DNA of 64,000 nucleotides. It comes from Tangfeifania diversioriginum. GTDB lineage: Bacteria > Bacteroidota > Bacteroidia > Bacteroidales > Prolixibacteraceae. Each line of letters starts with the position of its first letter. Within the stretch, counting starts at the first letter, position 1. The notes below the pieces were generated by a model. It made no database searches and was not told where the DNA came from. It saw only the letters and a program-made list of their open reading frames with translations. This document shows positions 9,193-18,351 of the stretch, in pieces. The translations under genes and the position numbers were made by a program. The stretch spans positions 1 through 64,000 of the forward strand of contig NZ_FQZE01000008.1 in the NCBI RefSeq assembly GCF_900141875.1, given 5' to 3'.

Positions 9193-10143
9193 TTAAGCGT
9201 GCATAAAAACAGGTTCGGTTACTTTCGACAGCGATAAAAGCTTGTCGGTTTCAGCCCCGGAAATTGGCTCGTAGTTGTTCATAAATTCGAGCGCTTTCAA
9301 AAACAAAGTATTTTTTCCCGGAGGAATGGCAGCAGTAATATTTTTCGACAACGTATATTTTAACGCCATCTTCATAATTTCCTCATCTTCAATGGGGCGG
9401 TACCACACATTTTTGTATAATTTTTCTTCTCCGTCTTTCAGCCGGGTGAGTGCCATTGATTTAAGGGCCAAAACGCCCATTCCACGTTTTTCGGCTTCGG
9501 CATATACCTGCGGCCCAAAATCGCCGCCATGCCAGCAGGCAAAATTAATGGGGAACAATACTGAATCGAAATCATAACTATTCATTGCCATGAGTGCTGA
9601 CTCAACCGAGTGTGCTGAAAAGCCGAGGTTCCTGACTTTCCCATCGCGTTTGGCTTTTACAAACGTTTCCATTGCACCGCCGGGAGCAAACACTTTTTCA
9701 GTTTCTTCAACAGAGGTAATTGCATGTAGCTGGTACAAATCGAAATGATCGGTTTGCAAAAGTTTTAAAGAATTTTCCAGTTCCTCCTGGGCACCTTTGG
9801 CATCACGCTGGGTTGTTTTGCAGGCCAGGAAGCAATTTTTCCGATAAGGCTTCAGTGCCGGCCCCATGCGTTCTTCGGCATTCCCGTAAGTGGGCGCAAC
9901 ATCGTAATAATTTACACCCAACTCGTATGCTTTGGCCACCAGCTCGTTGGCAAAGTCCTGCGGGTTATCGTTCAGCATAATTCCGCCAAACCCGATAACC
10001 GAAAGTTTATCGCCTGTTTTTCCTAAAACCCGTTTAGGGATATGGTAATCGGCCGAAAAATCGTTGCCAAAACTGCGAATACCGGGAATGGTAAGCGCCA
10101 GTCCCCCGAGGGTACTGTTACGTATAAAATTTCTTCTTTTCAT
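9193..10143 (-). CDS. Aldo/keto reductase with Tat-type signal
   Basis: A 316-residue NAD(P)H-dependent oxidoreductase. The N-terminus MKRRNFIRNSTLGGLALT carries a basic, Tat-like export signal, so it probably acts in the periplasm. The TIM-barrel active-site tetrad is visible: Asp in YDVAPTYG, Tyr in the same motif, Lys in ACKTT and His in LYQLHA. Cofactor-loop residues near IPPGKN lie toward the C-terminus. Secreted Tat-type reductases of this kind are frequent in sugar-utilising Bacteroidota, but the substrate cannot be read from sequence. It is convergent with the 8282 gene, with 8 bases between stop codons, and the dodecin terminator lies just upstream. Confidence 0.88.
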   Translation of the reverse strand: MKRRNFIRNSTLGGLALTIPGIRSFGNDFSADYHIPKRVLGKTGDKLSVIGFGGIMLNDNPQDFANELVAKAYELGVNYYDVAPTYGNAEERMGPALKPYRKNCFLACKTTQRDAKGAQEELENSLKLLQTDHFDLYQLHAITSVEETEKVFAPGGAMETFVKAKRDGKVRNLGFSAHSVESALMAMNSYDFDSVLFPINFACWHGGDFGPQVYAEAEKRGMGVLALKSMALTRLKDGEEKLYKNVWYRPIEDEEIMKMALKYTLSKNITAAIPPGKNTLFLKALEFMNNYEPISGAETDKLLSLSKVTEPVFMHA

Positions 10144-10207
10144 TTTATTTTGATTTTTTTGATTTCTACCAAGTTAAGAAAAAATCAAATAACTAAAAAA
10201 AATAACA

Positions 10208-10231
10208 AAGGGCGCTTAAAATTACGCCCTT
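10208..10231 (-). terminator. Intrinsic terminator after the dodecin gene
   Basis: On the minus strand AAGGGCG / CGCCCTT forms a 7-bp stem with a 10-base loop, followed by TTGTTATTTTTTTT. It is 25 bases beyond the dodecin stop and upstream of the reductase start. Confidence 0.75.
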
Positions 10232-10255
10232 CAATAAAATCTTAACTACCTGCCA

Positions 10256-10471
10256 TTATTCGTTCCCCTGATATTTAAACGAAACTTTCAGTTTTACGCG
10301 GTAAAATTCAATTTTCCCTTCATTCAGGTGTAAGTCCATTTTTTTCACTTCGGCAATTCTCAAATCGCGTATCGATTCAGATACACGGTCAATTGCATTT
10401 TGAGCTGCTTTTTCCCATGATTCGGGACTGCTGCCAACCACTTCAATAATTTTATAAACACTGTCTGACAT
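10256..10471 (-). CDS. Dodecin family flavin-binding protein
   Basis: A 71-residue protein matching the dodecin pattern: YKIIEVVGSSPESWEKAA at the N-terminus, then RDLRIAEVKKMD and a closing YRVKLKVSFKY strand. Dodecins assemble as hollow 12-mers that bind flavins (or CoA in some bacteria) and act as storage or buffering proteins in the cytoplasm. Length is typical. The usual ligand-stacking Trp is present in SPESWEKA. It has its own terminator at 10208. Confidence 0.92.
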   Translation of the reverse strand: MSDSVYKIIEVVGSSPESWEKAAQNAIDRVSESIRDLRIAEVKKMDLHLNEGKIEFYRVKLKVSFKYQGNE

Positions 10472-10588
10472 AACTTAAAATTTTATGGTTTTACATTATA
10501 ACTACTAATATGTACGATAGAATTTTTGTTTTGTTTAATCGGAAGCTGAAAGAATTCAATTAATTTCGGGGTTCAGAAAAATAACATT

Positions 10589-11134
10589 ATGGATTTTCAG
10601 GAATTAATCAAATTAAGGCAAAGTGTACGCCGTTATCAAAATAAGCCGGTTGAACGAGAAAAAATTGAAAAACTTATCGAAGCAGTTCATCTGGCGCCGT
10701 CGGCTTGCAATTCACAACCCTGGAAATTAATTATTGTTGATGAACCGGAGCTTAAAAACCAGGTGGCCAAAGCCACGTTCAACAAAGCAATTTCGTTTAA
10801 TAAATTTGCCACCGAAGCACCGGTGATTGCTGTTTTGGTGATGGTAAAAGCCAAACTGATTGCGCAAATTGGCGGCGGGATCAAAAACAAGGAATACCCG
10901 CAATACGATATTGGAATTGCCGCCGCCCATTTTTGTTTGCAGGCAGCAGAACTTGGACTGGGAACCTGCATGATGGGCTGGTTCGATGAAAAGAAGATTC
11001 AGCAGTTGCTAAATATTCCGAAAAAACGGAAAATCGGATTGTTGATAACGTTGGGTTATCCGCCGGAGGATTATAGTTTGCGCAAAAAAATCCGCAAACC
11101 AACGGATGAGATTTGCGGATTTAATTCCTACTGA
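10589..11134 (+). CDS. Nitroreductase family flavoprotein
   Basis: A 181-residue FMN-dependent NAD(P)H oxidoreductase. Family marks are RQSVRRYQNKPV (residues 8-19), the FMN-binding LAPSACNSQPWKLII segment and a C-terminal half with DIGIAAAHFCLQAAELGLGT and GYPPEDY. The physiological substrate is unknown. It is the single gene of its unit; TTAATTTCGG near 10559 resembles a -7 box. Its 3' end is only 17 bases from the transposase remnant at 11152, and no terminator is visible. Confidence 0.9.
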   Translation: MDFQELIKLRQSVRRYQNKPVEREKIEKLIEAVHLAPSACNSQPWKLIIVDEPELKNQVAKATFNKAISFNKFATEAPVIAVLVMVKAKLIAQIGGGIKNKEYPQYDIGIAAAHFCLQAAELGLGTCMMGWFDEKKIQQLLNIPKKRKIGLLITLGYPPEDYSLRKKIRKPTDEICGFNSY

Positions 11135-11151
11135 CTTAGACTGGTTTTTGA

Positions 11152-11500
11152 GGTAAATTAGATGACTTACTCAAAATTTATTTCGGCCAGAATGGCACTT
11201 ACGAAAAACACCAGCAGTCCCAAATTATGATTGGACTGCTGGTTAGCAATCATGGCTATCCTATCGGATATCAAATATATTCTGGGCAGACAGCTTAGAA
11301 ATGAAACCGAGGCAATAAAGCCAAAAGTGATTAAACTTGGTGTTGAAGAAGGTAGTCCCCGGGAACTAAAAAGCAGAAACGGCCGGTTAATCGTCAGCTA
11401 TTCTCAAAAAAGGGCCCGCAATGACAGAAAAAAACCGGGAAAAAGGATTGAAACAATTGGAAAAGAAACTCCGAACTGGGTAACTGACCAAAGATCACAT
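11152..11500 (+). pseudogene. IS1634-type transposase remnant, internally deleted and frameshifted
   Basis: Two overlapping frames give pieces of one DDE transposase. Frame A (11152-11301) reads GKLDDLLKIYFG, then QIMIGLLVSNHGYPIGYQIY and a stop. Frame B, entered near 11270, reads YILGRQLRNETEAIKPK, then NGRLIVSYSQKRARNDRKKP. The GLLVxxxGxPIGY and RLIVSYSxKRAxxD blocks are typical of IS1634-family transposases, where they are normally well over 100 residues apart, so an internal deletion plus a frameshift is implied. The remaining catalytic segments and the ends are missing, and no terminal repeats were found. The remnant runs into the truncated DUF3365 gene. Confidence 0.72.
11211..11242. 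repeat. 10-bp perfect inverted repeat inside the transposase remnant
   Basis: CCAGCAGTCC (11211-11220) and GGACTGCTGG (11233-11242) enclose 12 bases. On the minus strand the hairpin is followed by TGTTTTT, so it could terminate leftward transcription from the decayed 11495 gene. It may equally be chance within the old coding sequence. Confidence 0.4.
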
Positions 11501-11977
11501 CAACAATCGCGGATACCATTCCTGAATTTTCTCAAGAGTAGCAGGGGCTATATCGGAACCGGGGATGCCGTGGCAGTTTAAACAGGCAGGCATGGCTGTT
11601 TTTATGGTTTTGTAATAAACCAGCGCCTCATCGTTCAGTATTAACGTATCACCGGCATTTCCGGATTGCAGCTTCTTCTCGTATAAATTCCACAACACCT
11701 TTTCCTGTTCATAGCCAAGGGCATTCCCAGGATTCCGGTTTTTGGAAGAACCCCTTGAAATAGTGCAGTTATTGGCAGTACTCAGGCTGTCAATCAGTGC
11801 GGAAGCTTCCAGGTTGCAAAATGCTATGGCATATTCGGGGCCGCCTTTTTGCATGGCGCTGCTCACATTCGCAAGCAAAACACCCTGCGCCTGGTTCAAA
11901 ATGGTATTCCCTTTTTCTGTAAAATCAGCATAAGTTTCAAAATCAATTCTTTTGATTTTGATTTGAATTGCAGGCAA
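11495..11977 (-). pseudogene. Decayed DUF3365 (Tll0287-like) haem-domain protein
   Basis: A 160-codon frame carrying the DUF3365 core: AMQKGGPEYAIAFCNLEA, a SSKNRNPGN block and the haem-attachment CLNCHG near residue 136. Family members start with a signal peptide and, after the CxxCH motif, continue through YP...D.A.GY to a GD.RG...S end. Here the frame starts at a TTG just after a stop codon with no signal peptide, and stops six codons after IQEW (YPRLLM). The lost end abuts the IS1634 remnant. Both ends therefore look eroded, and the product would be neither exported nor complete. It could still be expressed as a fragment, but loss of function is likelier. Confidence 0.7.
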
Positions 11978-12077
11978 TTAACCCTGAAATAAAATATCAA
12001 TTCATAACTCATAATTTTGAAAATTTAATAACAAGTTATGAAAATGGTTTGAGATTTGAGGTCTGAGTTAAAATTTT

Positions 12078-13202
12078 CTATTCAAAGAAACCGAGGCTCC
12101 ATTCGTCCATCCACTCCAGGTAGGGCATTCCGTTTTCTTTAAACTGAACAGGCAGCCAGACATATCTTCCGTCGATGGCATTTTGCGGCCTCCAGCGATC
12201 GGCCATGAAAATGAAGGCATCCTCTTCGCCCTGAACCGGAAAAACATAGGTACTCTGCGAATCGAAAGTAATGTCGGCATCTTCGCCCACACACGGATTT
12301 TCAACATATTGCCATTCGCCCATTACGGCATCGGACACCAGCAGGCGTGCGGCATTGGGATCCCAGCCGGTACAGCCGGAGGTAATCATGTAATATTTCC
12401 CGTTGCGCTTAAAAATTGAAGGGGCCTCGTTGTGGCCGGTAGGCAGCACCCTGATGTATTTCCCGGTAAAACCCGTGTAATCCTCGTTCAGCTCCGAAAT
12501 ATGCAGCGTCAGGTTTTCTTCTGCCGCGTGAATGTGGTAAGCCGTTCCGTCATTGTCGATGTAAAGTGTCATATCGCGCGACATTTGCCCTTTTTCAAAA
12601 TCGCGGTGCACAAAAAGCCCGTCTTTTACGGCTTGCAACCACTCCTCCGACCACGACTCCAGATCATCAGAGAACGTTTTATTTTTCAACTCACCGGGAT
12701 AATTTGCCGGCCAATGGCCTGCATTCGGGTTCAGGGCTTCTAAAAAAGTGTATGGCCCGGTGACATTGTCAGCCACAGCCACACCGGTTTTTGCGGCGGT
12801 GTATCCCTGTCCTTTCAACTCGAGATGAAACCATAATACAAACTTACCTGTCTTTTCGTTGTAAATCACTTTCGGCCGTTCGAGCACACAACCTTCCACA
12901 ATGGGACTTTCCGGGTCGTCGCTCACTTCCAGGGCAATGCCCTCGTCTTTCCAGTCGGTAAGGTTTTCCGATGAATAGCAGTGCACTCCTACCCAGGCAG
13001 CATTTCCTCTCCGGCCTTCGGTTTTATGCTCGCCAAACCAGTAATATTTCCCGTTGTGAATAAGCATTCCGCCGCCATGAGCATTGATGTGAACGCCGTT
13101 ATTGTCGGGCCATATTTTGCCCGGTTTTATGGTTTGCGCCTGGTTTTTAAACGAAAAGAACAGTAACAAAAAAGCAGCTGCGAGGAAAGATGGAGTCTTC
13201 AT
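12078..13202 (-). CDS. Secreted glycoside hydrolase family 43 protein
   Basis: A 374-residue protein with a signal peptide (residues 1-22, ending near QAQ) and a five-bladed propeller of the GH43 type. The motifs INAHGGGMLIHNGKYYWFGE, ERPKVIYN, SRDMTLYIDNDGTAYHIHA and TGHNEAPSIFKRNGKYY mark successive blades; the Glu in NEAP is the expected general acid. Family members remove arabinose, xylose or galactose from plant or algal polysaccharides. The RDMTLYIDNDG block recalls the galactosidase-like subfamilies (GH43_34 or GH43_24), but the subfamily is a guess. It lies 13 bases downstream of a phosphoribosyltransferase gene and may be co-transcribed. There is no SusCD pair nearby. Confidence 0.85.
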   Translation of the reverse strand: MKTPSFLAAAFLLLFFSFKNQAQTIKPGKIWPDNNGVHINAHGGGMLIHNGKYYWFGEHKTEGRRGNAAWVGVHCYSSENLTDWKDEGIALEVSDDPESPIVEGCVLERPKVIYNEKTGKFVLWFHLELKGQGYTAAKTGVAVADNVTGPYTFLEALNPNAGHWPANYPGELKNKTFSDDLESWSEEWLQAVKDGLFVHRDFEKGQMSRDMTLYIDNDGTAYHIHAAEENLTLHISELNEDYTGFTGKYIRVLPTGHNEAPSIFKRNGKYYMITSGCTGWDPNAARLLVSDAVMGEWQYVENPCVGEDADITFDSQSTYVFPVQGEEDAFIFMADRWRPQNAIDGRYVWLPVQFKENGMPYLEWMDEWSLGFFE

Positions 13203-13215
13203 GCGTTAAAATTAT

Positions 13216-13614
13216 TTACGGTTTCCATGGCCAGTTTACACAATCTTTTATTTCGGGGAAAAGCACAAAATCAGCTTTTCCTTTCATGGCAAGGGTTTTC
13301 ACATTCAATCCTTTCAGCTGGAGGAGTGCGGTTTGCATGGTTTTTCCTGAAACCGAAACATCGTCAACCAACAGAATTCGCTTGCCCTGCAGGTCGCCGC
13401 CGGGTTTTTCCAGCACTTTGGGTTCGTTGTAGCGGGGATTGTTTTTTTCGTCGCGGTAATTCAGTACCATTACCCTGAGCTCGGCGTTGAGGTGAAAAGC
13501 CACCACGCTGGCCGGTACAATTCCTCCCGAGCCAATTCCAATAACCAGATCGATTTCAGGCAATTCAGTTTGTTTCAGTCGTTCAGAAATTTCGCGAAAT
13601 GAAAGCGGGACCAT
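13216..13614 (-). CDS. Phosphoribosyltransferase domain protein
   Basis: A 132-residue type I PRTase fold. The PRPP-binding loop is ILLVDDVSVSGKTM (about residues 80-93), preceded by IGIGSGGIVPASVVA, which is the other half of the active-site hood. The short length and the absence of a base-specific hood resemble the xanthine/guanine-like or ComF-like PRTases encoded singly in Bacteroidota, so the substrate is left open. It lies upstream of the GH43 gene and downstream of the histidine kinase with a 71-base gap. Confidence 0.85.
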   Translation of the reverse strand: MVPLSFREISERLKQTELPEIDLVIGIGSGGIVPASVVAFHLNAELRVMVLNYRDEKNNPRYNEPKVLEKPGGDLQGKRILLVDDVSVSGKTMQTALLQLKGLNVKTLAMKGKADFVLFPEIKDCVNWPWKP

Positions 13615-13685
13615 AATTCAATTTTTAAGGAACAAAAATTTATTTCAATGCAAGAATAGCAGAAATCGGCGTTTTTTGCAAAAAA

Positions 13686-16600
13686 TTACTCTTCATACAC
13701 CGGAATTTCAATATAGAAAGTAGTGCCTTTGCCTTGTTGGGTTTCAAACCATAGTTTTCCTGAAAAATTCTCCACAATATTTTTCACAATTGAAAGTCCC
13801 AGGCCCATGCCACTGGTTTTTGTTGTGAAGCTGGGACTAAACAGTTTGTCGCGTACTTCAGGTGAAATGCCTTCGCCATTGTCGGATATGGCAATCACTG
13901 CCATGTGTTCGCGCCGGCTGAGATTAATTTTTATTTTTCCCTCCTGGTCTTCAGGAATAGCCTGGATGCTGTTTTTCACCAGGTTGATGATAGCCCGCGA
14001 AAGCTGTTCCCTGTCGGCGTTTACTTTCACATAATCGAGGCCGTTCGTATTAAAATCGATGGTTACCCGGCTGTGGGTTTCAAATAGATCGAGCACTTTT
14101 TGCAGCTGCTCACCCAGTTTAAAAACCTGGTTGCGTGCATTGGGAATTTTGGCGAAGTTGGAAAACTCGGTAGCAATATTCGAGAGGTTCTCAATTTGCT
14201 CAATCAGCGTCGATGTGACCCTTTCAATGTATTCGTTGTACTCTTTCCCCTCGCCTTTGGCCCGCTGCAGGTGCTGAATATTCAGCTTCATGGGGGTAAG
14301 CGGGTTTTTAATTTCGTGGGCAATTTGTTTGGCCATTTCGCGCCATGCCGACTCGCGTTCCGAGCGGGCAAGCAGTTCGGCACTAACGGCCAGCTCCTCT
14401 ACCTTTTTGTTGTACTCTTTTACCAGGCTGCCAATTTCGTCGTTCCGCTTGTAAAAAATGGGTTCGTTCCGTTTCCCCAGCTGCATTTTTTTCAGGTTTT
14501 CATGAATCAGCACCAGTGGGTGGGTAATTTGATTGGCAATAAATATTGCCACAATAACACTGGCCAGCAACAGCAACACATACAGGTTAATGAAAGCCAC
14601 AATTATTGTGGAAAGCTCCTGGCTGTATCTGTCCTGCTTCACAAAATAGGGCAGGTTGATAACCCCGAGGTAACTTCCCCGGTTATTGATAATAGGCTTA
14701 TAAGCTGAAAGGTAGGACATTTCGCCAATTTGCTCGGGCTGGAAATAACTGATCTGGAAATTATTCAGGATTTCGTTATAGGCTCGCGCATTGATGCGGT
14801 CGGAAACCAGCCCCCGCTCGAAAACTTCGGGGCGCGAGGAAGCGACCAGGTTGCCATTGGTTCCGTAAACATTAATATCGGTACGGAAAATATTTGAAAG
14901 TTTGGACAGTTCGCGCTGCAGCCAGTCAGCCAGATCGTACGATATTTCATCTACATTTTCTAACCGCATGTCAATTTCCTCGGCAATTGAAATCATTTTT
15001 TCATTCAGGTCGTTCTGATGCTTTTCTTTGTATTCTTTTACATTGTACCAGATGGTTCCTGTGGCTACCACCAGTAATGAAACAAAAACAATGGAAATAA
15101 TTGAAGCCTGTATTCTGAATTTAAGATCGAAAGTAACCGGGCGTTTTCGCAACGAAGGATTGATGACAAAAAGAAGGATTAAAACCGAAAGGAAATAAAA
15201 CACAAACAAGTAGGGGAACGAAATAAGGTAATCAATTGCCGTAAACAGCTCGCGCGAAACAATTACATAGTTGTAATCGCGGGTGTGATAAATGAGGTGT
15301 TCCATGCCGTCCCAGCGGTTGAACTCGAACTCTTTATCGCTTGTAATGTAGGAGTTTACATAATTGTTATAATTGTAATCTCCGTGTTTATCGGTAAGCT
15401 CTCCCCCAAAATACTTGGCATAATCAAACTTTTTGTAATTGTCGGGTTTGGTCATCGATTTGTCGATGAGCAGTTCCGGAAAGCCAATCCCTTCGAAAAG
15501 CAAATCGGAGTTCAATTCAATAAAAATGGAAATACCGCGTTTTTCGGATGAAAGCGGATAATGGAGGCACCCTGTGTATGAAATCCGGCCGTTCATATTA
15601 TCCATAAAATAAAAACTGGTACCCGGAATTTTCACGCCCTGTGTTTCAATCATATTTTCAAAGAAGTCCATGCAGAGGGCAGTGCGGTTTTCCGATTCAA
15701 TATCGAGGCTGTCGGTTCCCGAACACACAAAAAAGCGAACTTCGTATTTTCTGAAATAGGTGTTAAAATATTGTTCTTCAATGTATTTCTCCAATCCGTC
15801 ATCTTCAATCAGCAAATTTGGAATATTCGGGTCAGTATTAATATCTTCCTGAATTTCAGTGAGAAAGACCTCGGCAGCGGGGTCGCGTTCGGCCACCAGT
15901 GTAACGGCCATCAGTTTCTGATCGCCGCGCTGTTTTTCTGAAATGGAGGTGTAAAAAACCACCAGCGAATAAAGCGATGCCGCCGAAATAAAAATTATAA
16001 GGTAACTGAGTGTGAAATTTTGCAGGTAGTTTTTGCTGAAGAGCGAGGCCAGCACCGATGCTGTAATAAAAAGGACCAGTACAGCAATTGCTACGTACCC
16101 AACCGAAATGAATTGTACCACCGCCAAAAACAATGCAATTAAAGTTACAATCCCCGCCAGTTCGCCCAGTCTAAAATCGTTGCGCGAGCATTCCACAATT
16201 TTAATGGTAAAATAAAAACCGGCCAGCAAAAACATTCCCACCGAAAAAATACCCCACACGCTTTGAATGGTGACACTGGTTATCTGGTTAAGCGAAAAAG
16301 AGATAGTGGAATTAAATATGAGCTCGCGGATGAGAAAATGAATTAAAAGATAAATGCTGCCTGAAAACAAAAACAGCAACACGGCAATTGTTCTTCGGGG
16401 CAAAAAAGAATTTTTCTTTATTTCATCAATATCGAGATGCTGCCCAAAATGGTATATCCAGAAAAGGAAAAAGAGCGCCAGCAAAAAGTAATCGCCGAGC
16501 GACGGCAGCCAGCTGTTAAGGGCAAAAACCGAAGGGCTGAAAAAGTCGAGATGAAAGAGGACCCTGGGAATATGAAAAATAAGATGCAACCAGTAAACCA

Positions 16601-17351
16601 GGAACAGCGCAATGGCCAGTCCAAACAATTTGATAAAATAGGGAGCATCTGATTCAATAAATTCACGTCTCAAATACACCAGGAAAATTAACAAGCCTAT
16701 AAAATAAATTATTCCCGGAAAATAGAGCTGGTGGGTGGTACACAAAAAGTTTCCCCGCGGCTCCAGGGTGAAAAGGTAGTTACCGTTGTTGCTGTGCACA
16801 GCATATTCGTCGTCGCTTTCGCCTTCGGAAATCAAATAATCATCGGGTATATCGTAACATTCAAAAAAGTTTTTTTTCAGGTAATTGTTTTCGTAGGTAT
16901 AACTGCTTTTTATGAGGTGGAACCCGTAAATATGAAAATCGTCAGTTTCTCTTTTTTCGGCAAAATAATGCCCGTTTGGCAATTTTACCAGCCCTTCATT
17001 TTGGGGCAACATTTCTTCATAGTTAAAAAATGAGATGGAACGGTTAGACCAGTAAATTAGTTCCCCATTTTCATAGACCAAAAAGCCAAAACCATTTTCC
17101 CGGAGCATTTGGCTGTTTGCTGTGATGTAGTTATAAAAACCGGATTCCATGTCGCCTTCAGCCATTGCCGAGGCAATTTCGCCTGTGCATTCAGCCAATT
17201 TTTCCTCGTACCCCCACAATTGTTCCCTGAAGTCTTCAACAAGGTGAATTTCAGGATGCTTTTTCAGCAATCCGTTTTCAATGATTGCCGCAACCACAAA
17301 CAAGCTGATGGCAAAAATGAGGAAAGTGTATTTATTTACTTTTTGCAACAC
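13686..17351 (-). CDS. Very large NtrY-like membrane sensor histidine kinase
   Basis: A 1221-residue protein. The N-terminal helix (residues 9-27) and a roughly 190-residue extracytoplasmic region are followed by a cluster of about seven membrane helices, a second extracytoplasmic region ending near residue 700, a further helix and a cache-like sensor. A HAMP segment (NQITHPLVLIHENLKKMQ) leads to HisKA with the phospho-acceptor in AHEIKNPLTPMKL (His about 1012). The HATPase has an N box (NLVKNSIQA), DNGEG and GMGLGLSIVKN. HEIKNPLTP is typical of the NtrY class. It starts at GTG 17351, one base after the rlmH stop codon, so it is probably co-transcribed with rlmH. No response regulator is adjacent. 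Confidence 0.88.
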   Translation of the reverse strand: MLQKVNKYTFLIFAISLFVVAAIIENGLLKKHPEIHLVEDFREQLWGYEEKLAECTGEIASAMAEGDMESGFYNYITANSQMLRENGFGFLVYENGELIYWSNRSISFFNYEEMLPQNEGLVKLPNGHYFAEKRETDDFHIYGFHLIKSSYTYENNYLKKNFFECYDIPDDYLISEGESDDEYAVHSNNGNYLFTLEPRGNFLCTTHQLYFPGIIYFIGLLIFLVYLRREFIESDAPYFIKLFGLAIALFLVYWLHLIFHIPRVLFHLDFFSPSVFALNSWLPSLGDYFLLALFFLFWIYHFGQHLDIDEIKKNSFLPRRTIAVLLFLFSGSIYLLIHFLIRELIFNSTISFSLNQITSVTIQSVWGIFSVGMFLLAGFYFTIKIVECSRNDFRLGELAGIVTLIALFLAVVQFISVGYVAIAVLVLFITASVLASLFSKNYLQNFTLSYLIIFISAASLYSLVVFYTSISEKQRGDQKLMAVTLVAERDPAAEVFLTEIQEDINTDPNIPNLLIEDDGLEKYIEEQYFNTYFRKYEVRFFVCSGTDSLDIESENRTALCMDFFENMIETQGVKIPGTSFYFMDNMNGRISYTGCLHYPLSSEKRGISIFIELNSDLLFEGIGFPELLIDKSMTKPDNYKKFDYAKYFGGELTDKHGDYNYNNYVNSYITSDKEFEFNRWDGMEHLIYHTRDYNYVIVSRELFTAIDYLISFPYLFVFYFLSVLILLFVINPSLRKRPVTFDLKFRIQASIISIVFVSLLVVATGTIWYNVKEYKEKHQNDLNEKMISIAEEIDMRLENVDEISYDLADWLQRELSKLSNIFRTDINVYGTNGNLVASSRPEVFERGLVSDRINARAYNEILNNFQISYFQPEQIGEMSYLSAYKPIINNRGSYLGVINLPYFVKQDRYSQELSTIIVAFINLYVLLLLASVIVAIFIANQITHPLVLIHENLKKMQLGKRNEPIFYKRNDEIGSLVKEYNKKVEELAVSAELLARSERESAWREMAKQIAHEIKNPLTPMKLNIQHLQRAKGEGKEYNEYIERVTSTLIEQIENLSNIATEFSNFAKIPNARNQVFKLGEQLQKVLDLFETHSRVTIDFNTNGLDYVKVNADREQLSRAIINLVKNSIQAIPEDQEGKIKINLSRREHMAVIAISDNGEGISPEVRDKLFSPSFTTKTSGMGLGLSIVKNIVENFSGKLWFETQQGKGTTFYIEIPVYEE

Positions 17352-17352
17352 G

Positions 17353-17826
17353 TTAATCGTGATGATATGGTTCGCCTTTTAAAATTGTAAATGCCCTGTA
17401 AATCTGCTCAACACACAAAAGTCGCGCCAATTGATGTGAAAAAGTCATAGGCGACAACGAAATTTTCGAACTGGCTTTTTGGTAAACGGTGTCAGAAAAT
17501 CCGTAGGGCCCACCAATTACAAATACCAGCTCTTTCAGGCCGCTAAGCATTTTCTTTTCCAAAAACCCTGCAAACTCTCTCGACGAATAATTTTTACCCT
17601 TTTCGTCGAACAAATGGAACTCTTTTGACGGGGTCCATTGCGCAAGAATTTTTTCTCCCTCCATTTCTTTTTGCTGTTCCGGGGTGGTTTTCCTGGATTT
17701 TTTAATATCCGGAATCACCACAATATCAAAATCAACATAATGCTTTAAACGACTGGAATACTGCTTAATACCTTCCCTCATAAATTGTTTGTCGGTTTTT
17801 CCCACTACCAATAAAGTCACTTTCAT
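17353..17826 (-). CDS. rlmH: 23S rRNA (pseudouridine1915-N3)-methyltransferase
   Basis: A 157-residue SPOUT methyltransferase that modifies pseudouridine 1915 in helix 69 of 23S rRNA in assembled 70S ribosomes. The family signature is complete: KVTLLVVGKT at the start, FVIGGPYGFS for the S-adenosylmethionine loop, SLSPMTFSHQLARLLCVEQI in the trefoil knot, and the terminal YRAFTILKGEPYHHD. Length is standard. It is the first gene of a two-gene unit with the histidine kinase. Confidence 0.97.
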   Translation of the reverse strand: MKVTLLVVGKTDKQFMREGIKQYSSRLKHYVDFDIVVIPDIKKSRKTTPEQQKEMEGEKILAQWTPSKEFHLFDEKGKNYSSREFAGFLEKKMLSGLKELVFVIGGPYGFSDTVYQKASSKISLSPMTFSHQLARLLCVEQIYRAFTILKGEPYHHD

Positions 17827-17937
17827 CCGGCCAAATGAATTTTAATTTTTTAAATTTACAACTAAAATAAAGGTTCAACTTGTTTTTGCATAGTTTTTGC
17901 TACTAATTTGGCGCTAAATATTTGAAATTAAAAAAGT

Positions 17938-18351
17938 ATGCCATCAATAAAAAAAATTGTAATTATAGTTTTCCTGTTTTCAGGAATTCTTTTAAGCGCA
18001 ATAACTACCGGAGCACAGGTTCCCCAGGAAATTACAAAAAGCCTGAAAACCGGTAATTCAAAAGTGTTGTCGGAGTACTTCAACCAAAATGTTGAACTTG
18101 TAGTGCTTGAAAACGATAATGTTTACAGTAAAGCTCAGGCCCAACAAATTGTAGATAATTTTTTCAGTGCCAACTCGCCAATAAACTTTACAGTTTCACA
18201 CGAATTAGGAAGAGAAGGTTCCAAATCGGTTATCGGCAACCTCTCAACCAAAAGCGGGACTTTCAGGGTTTATTTTTTGCTGAAACAAAACGACGGGAAA
18301 AATTATATTCACCAACTCCGAATAGAAAAACTGGAAGAGTCTGATGAATAA
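17938..18351 (+). CDS. DUF4783 secreted protein
   Basis: A 137-residue exported protein with a signal peptide at residues 1-26. The remainder fits the NTF2-like DUF4783 family, which is restricted to Bacteroidota: ITKSLKTGNSKVLSEYFNQN, then AQAQQIVDNFFS and GTFRVYFLLKQ. Function is unknown. It overlaps the next gene by 8 bases (18344-18351), so translational coupling is likely. In other Bacteroidota DUF4783 genes lie near nadC and YihY; here only YihY is present. Confidence 0.85.
   Translation: MPSIKKIVIIVFLFSGILLSAITTGAQVPQEITKSLKTGNSKVLSEYFNQNVELVVLENDNVYSKAQAQQIVDNFFSANSPINFTVSHELGREGSKSVIGNLSTKSGTFRVYFLLKQNDGKNYIHQLRIEKLEESDE

Noticed and set aside
12078-13202. Polysaccharide utilisation locus around the GH43 gene
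   Set aside because: No SusC/SusD pair, sensor or other glycosidase is adjacent; the TonB receptor at 5778 is distant and lacks a SusD partner.
14100-14708. 202-codon frame opposite the histidine kinase
   Set aside because: It is antisense to the conserved HAMP and HisKA region; no ribosome-binding site or recognisable product.
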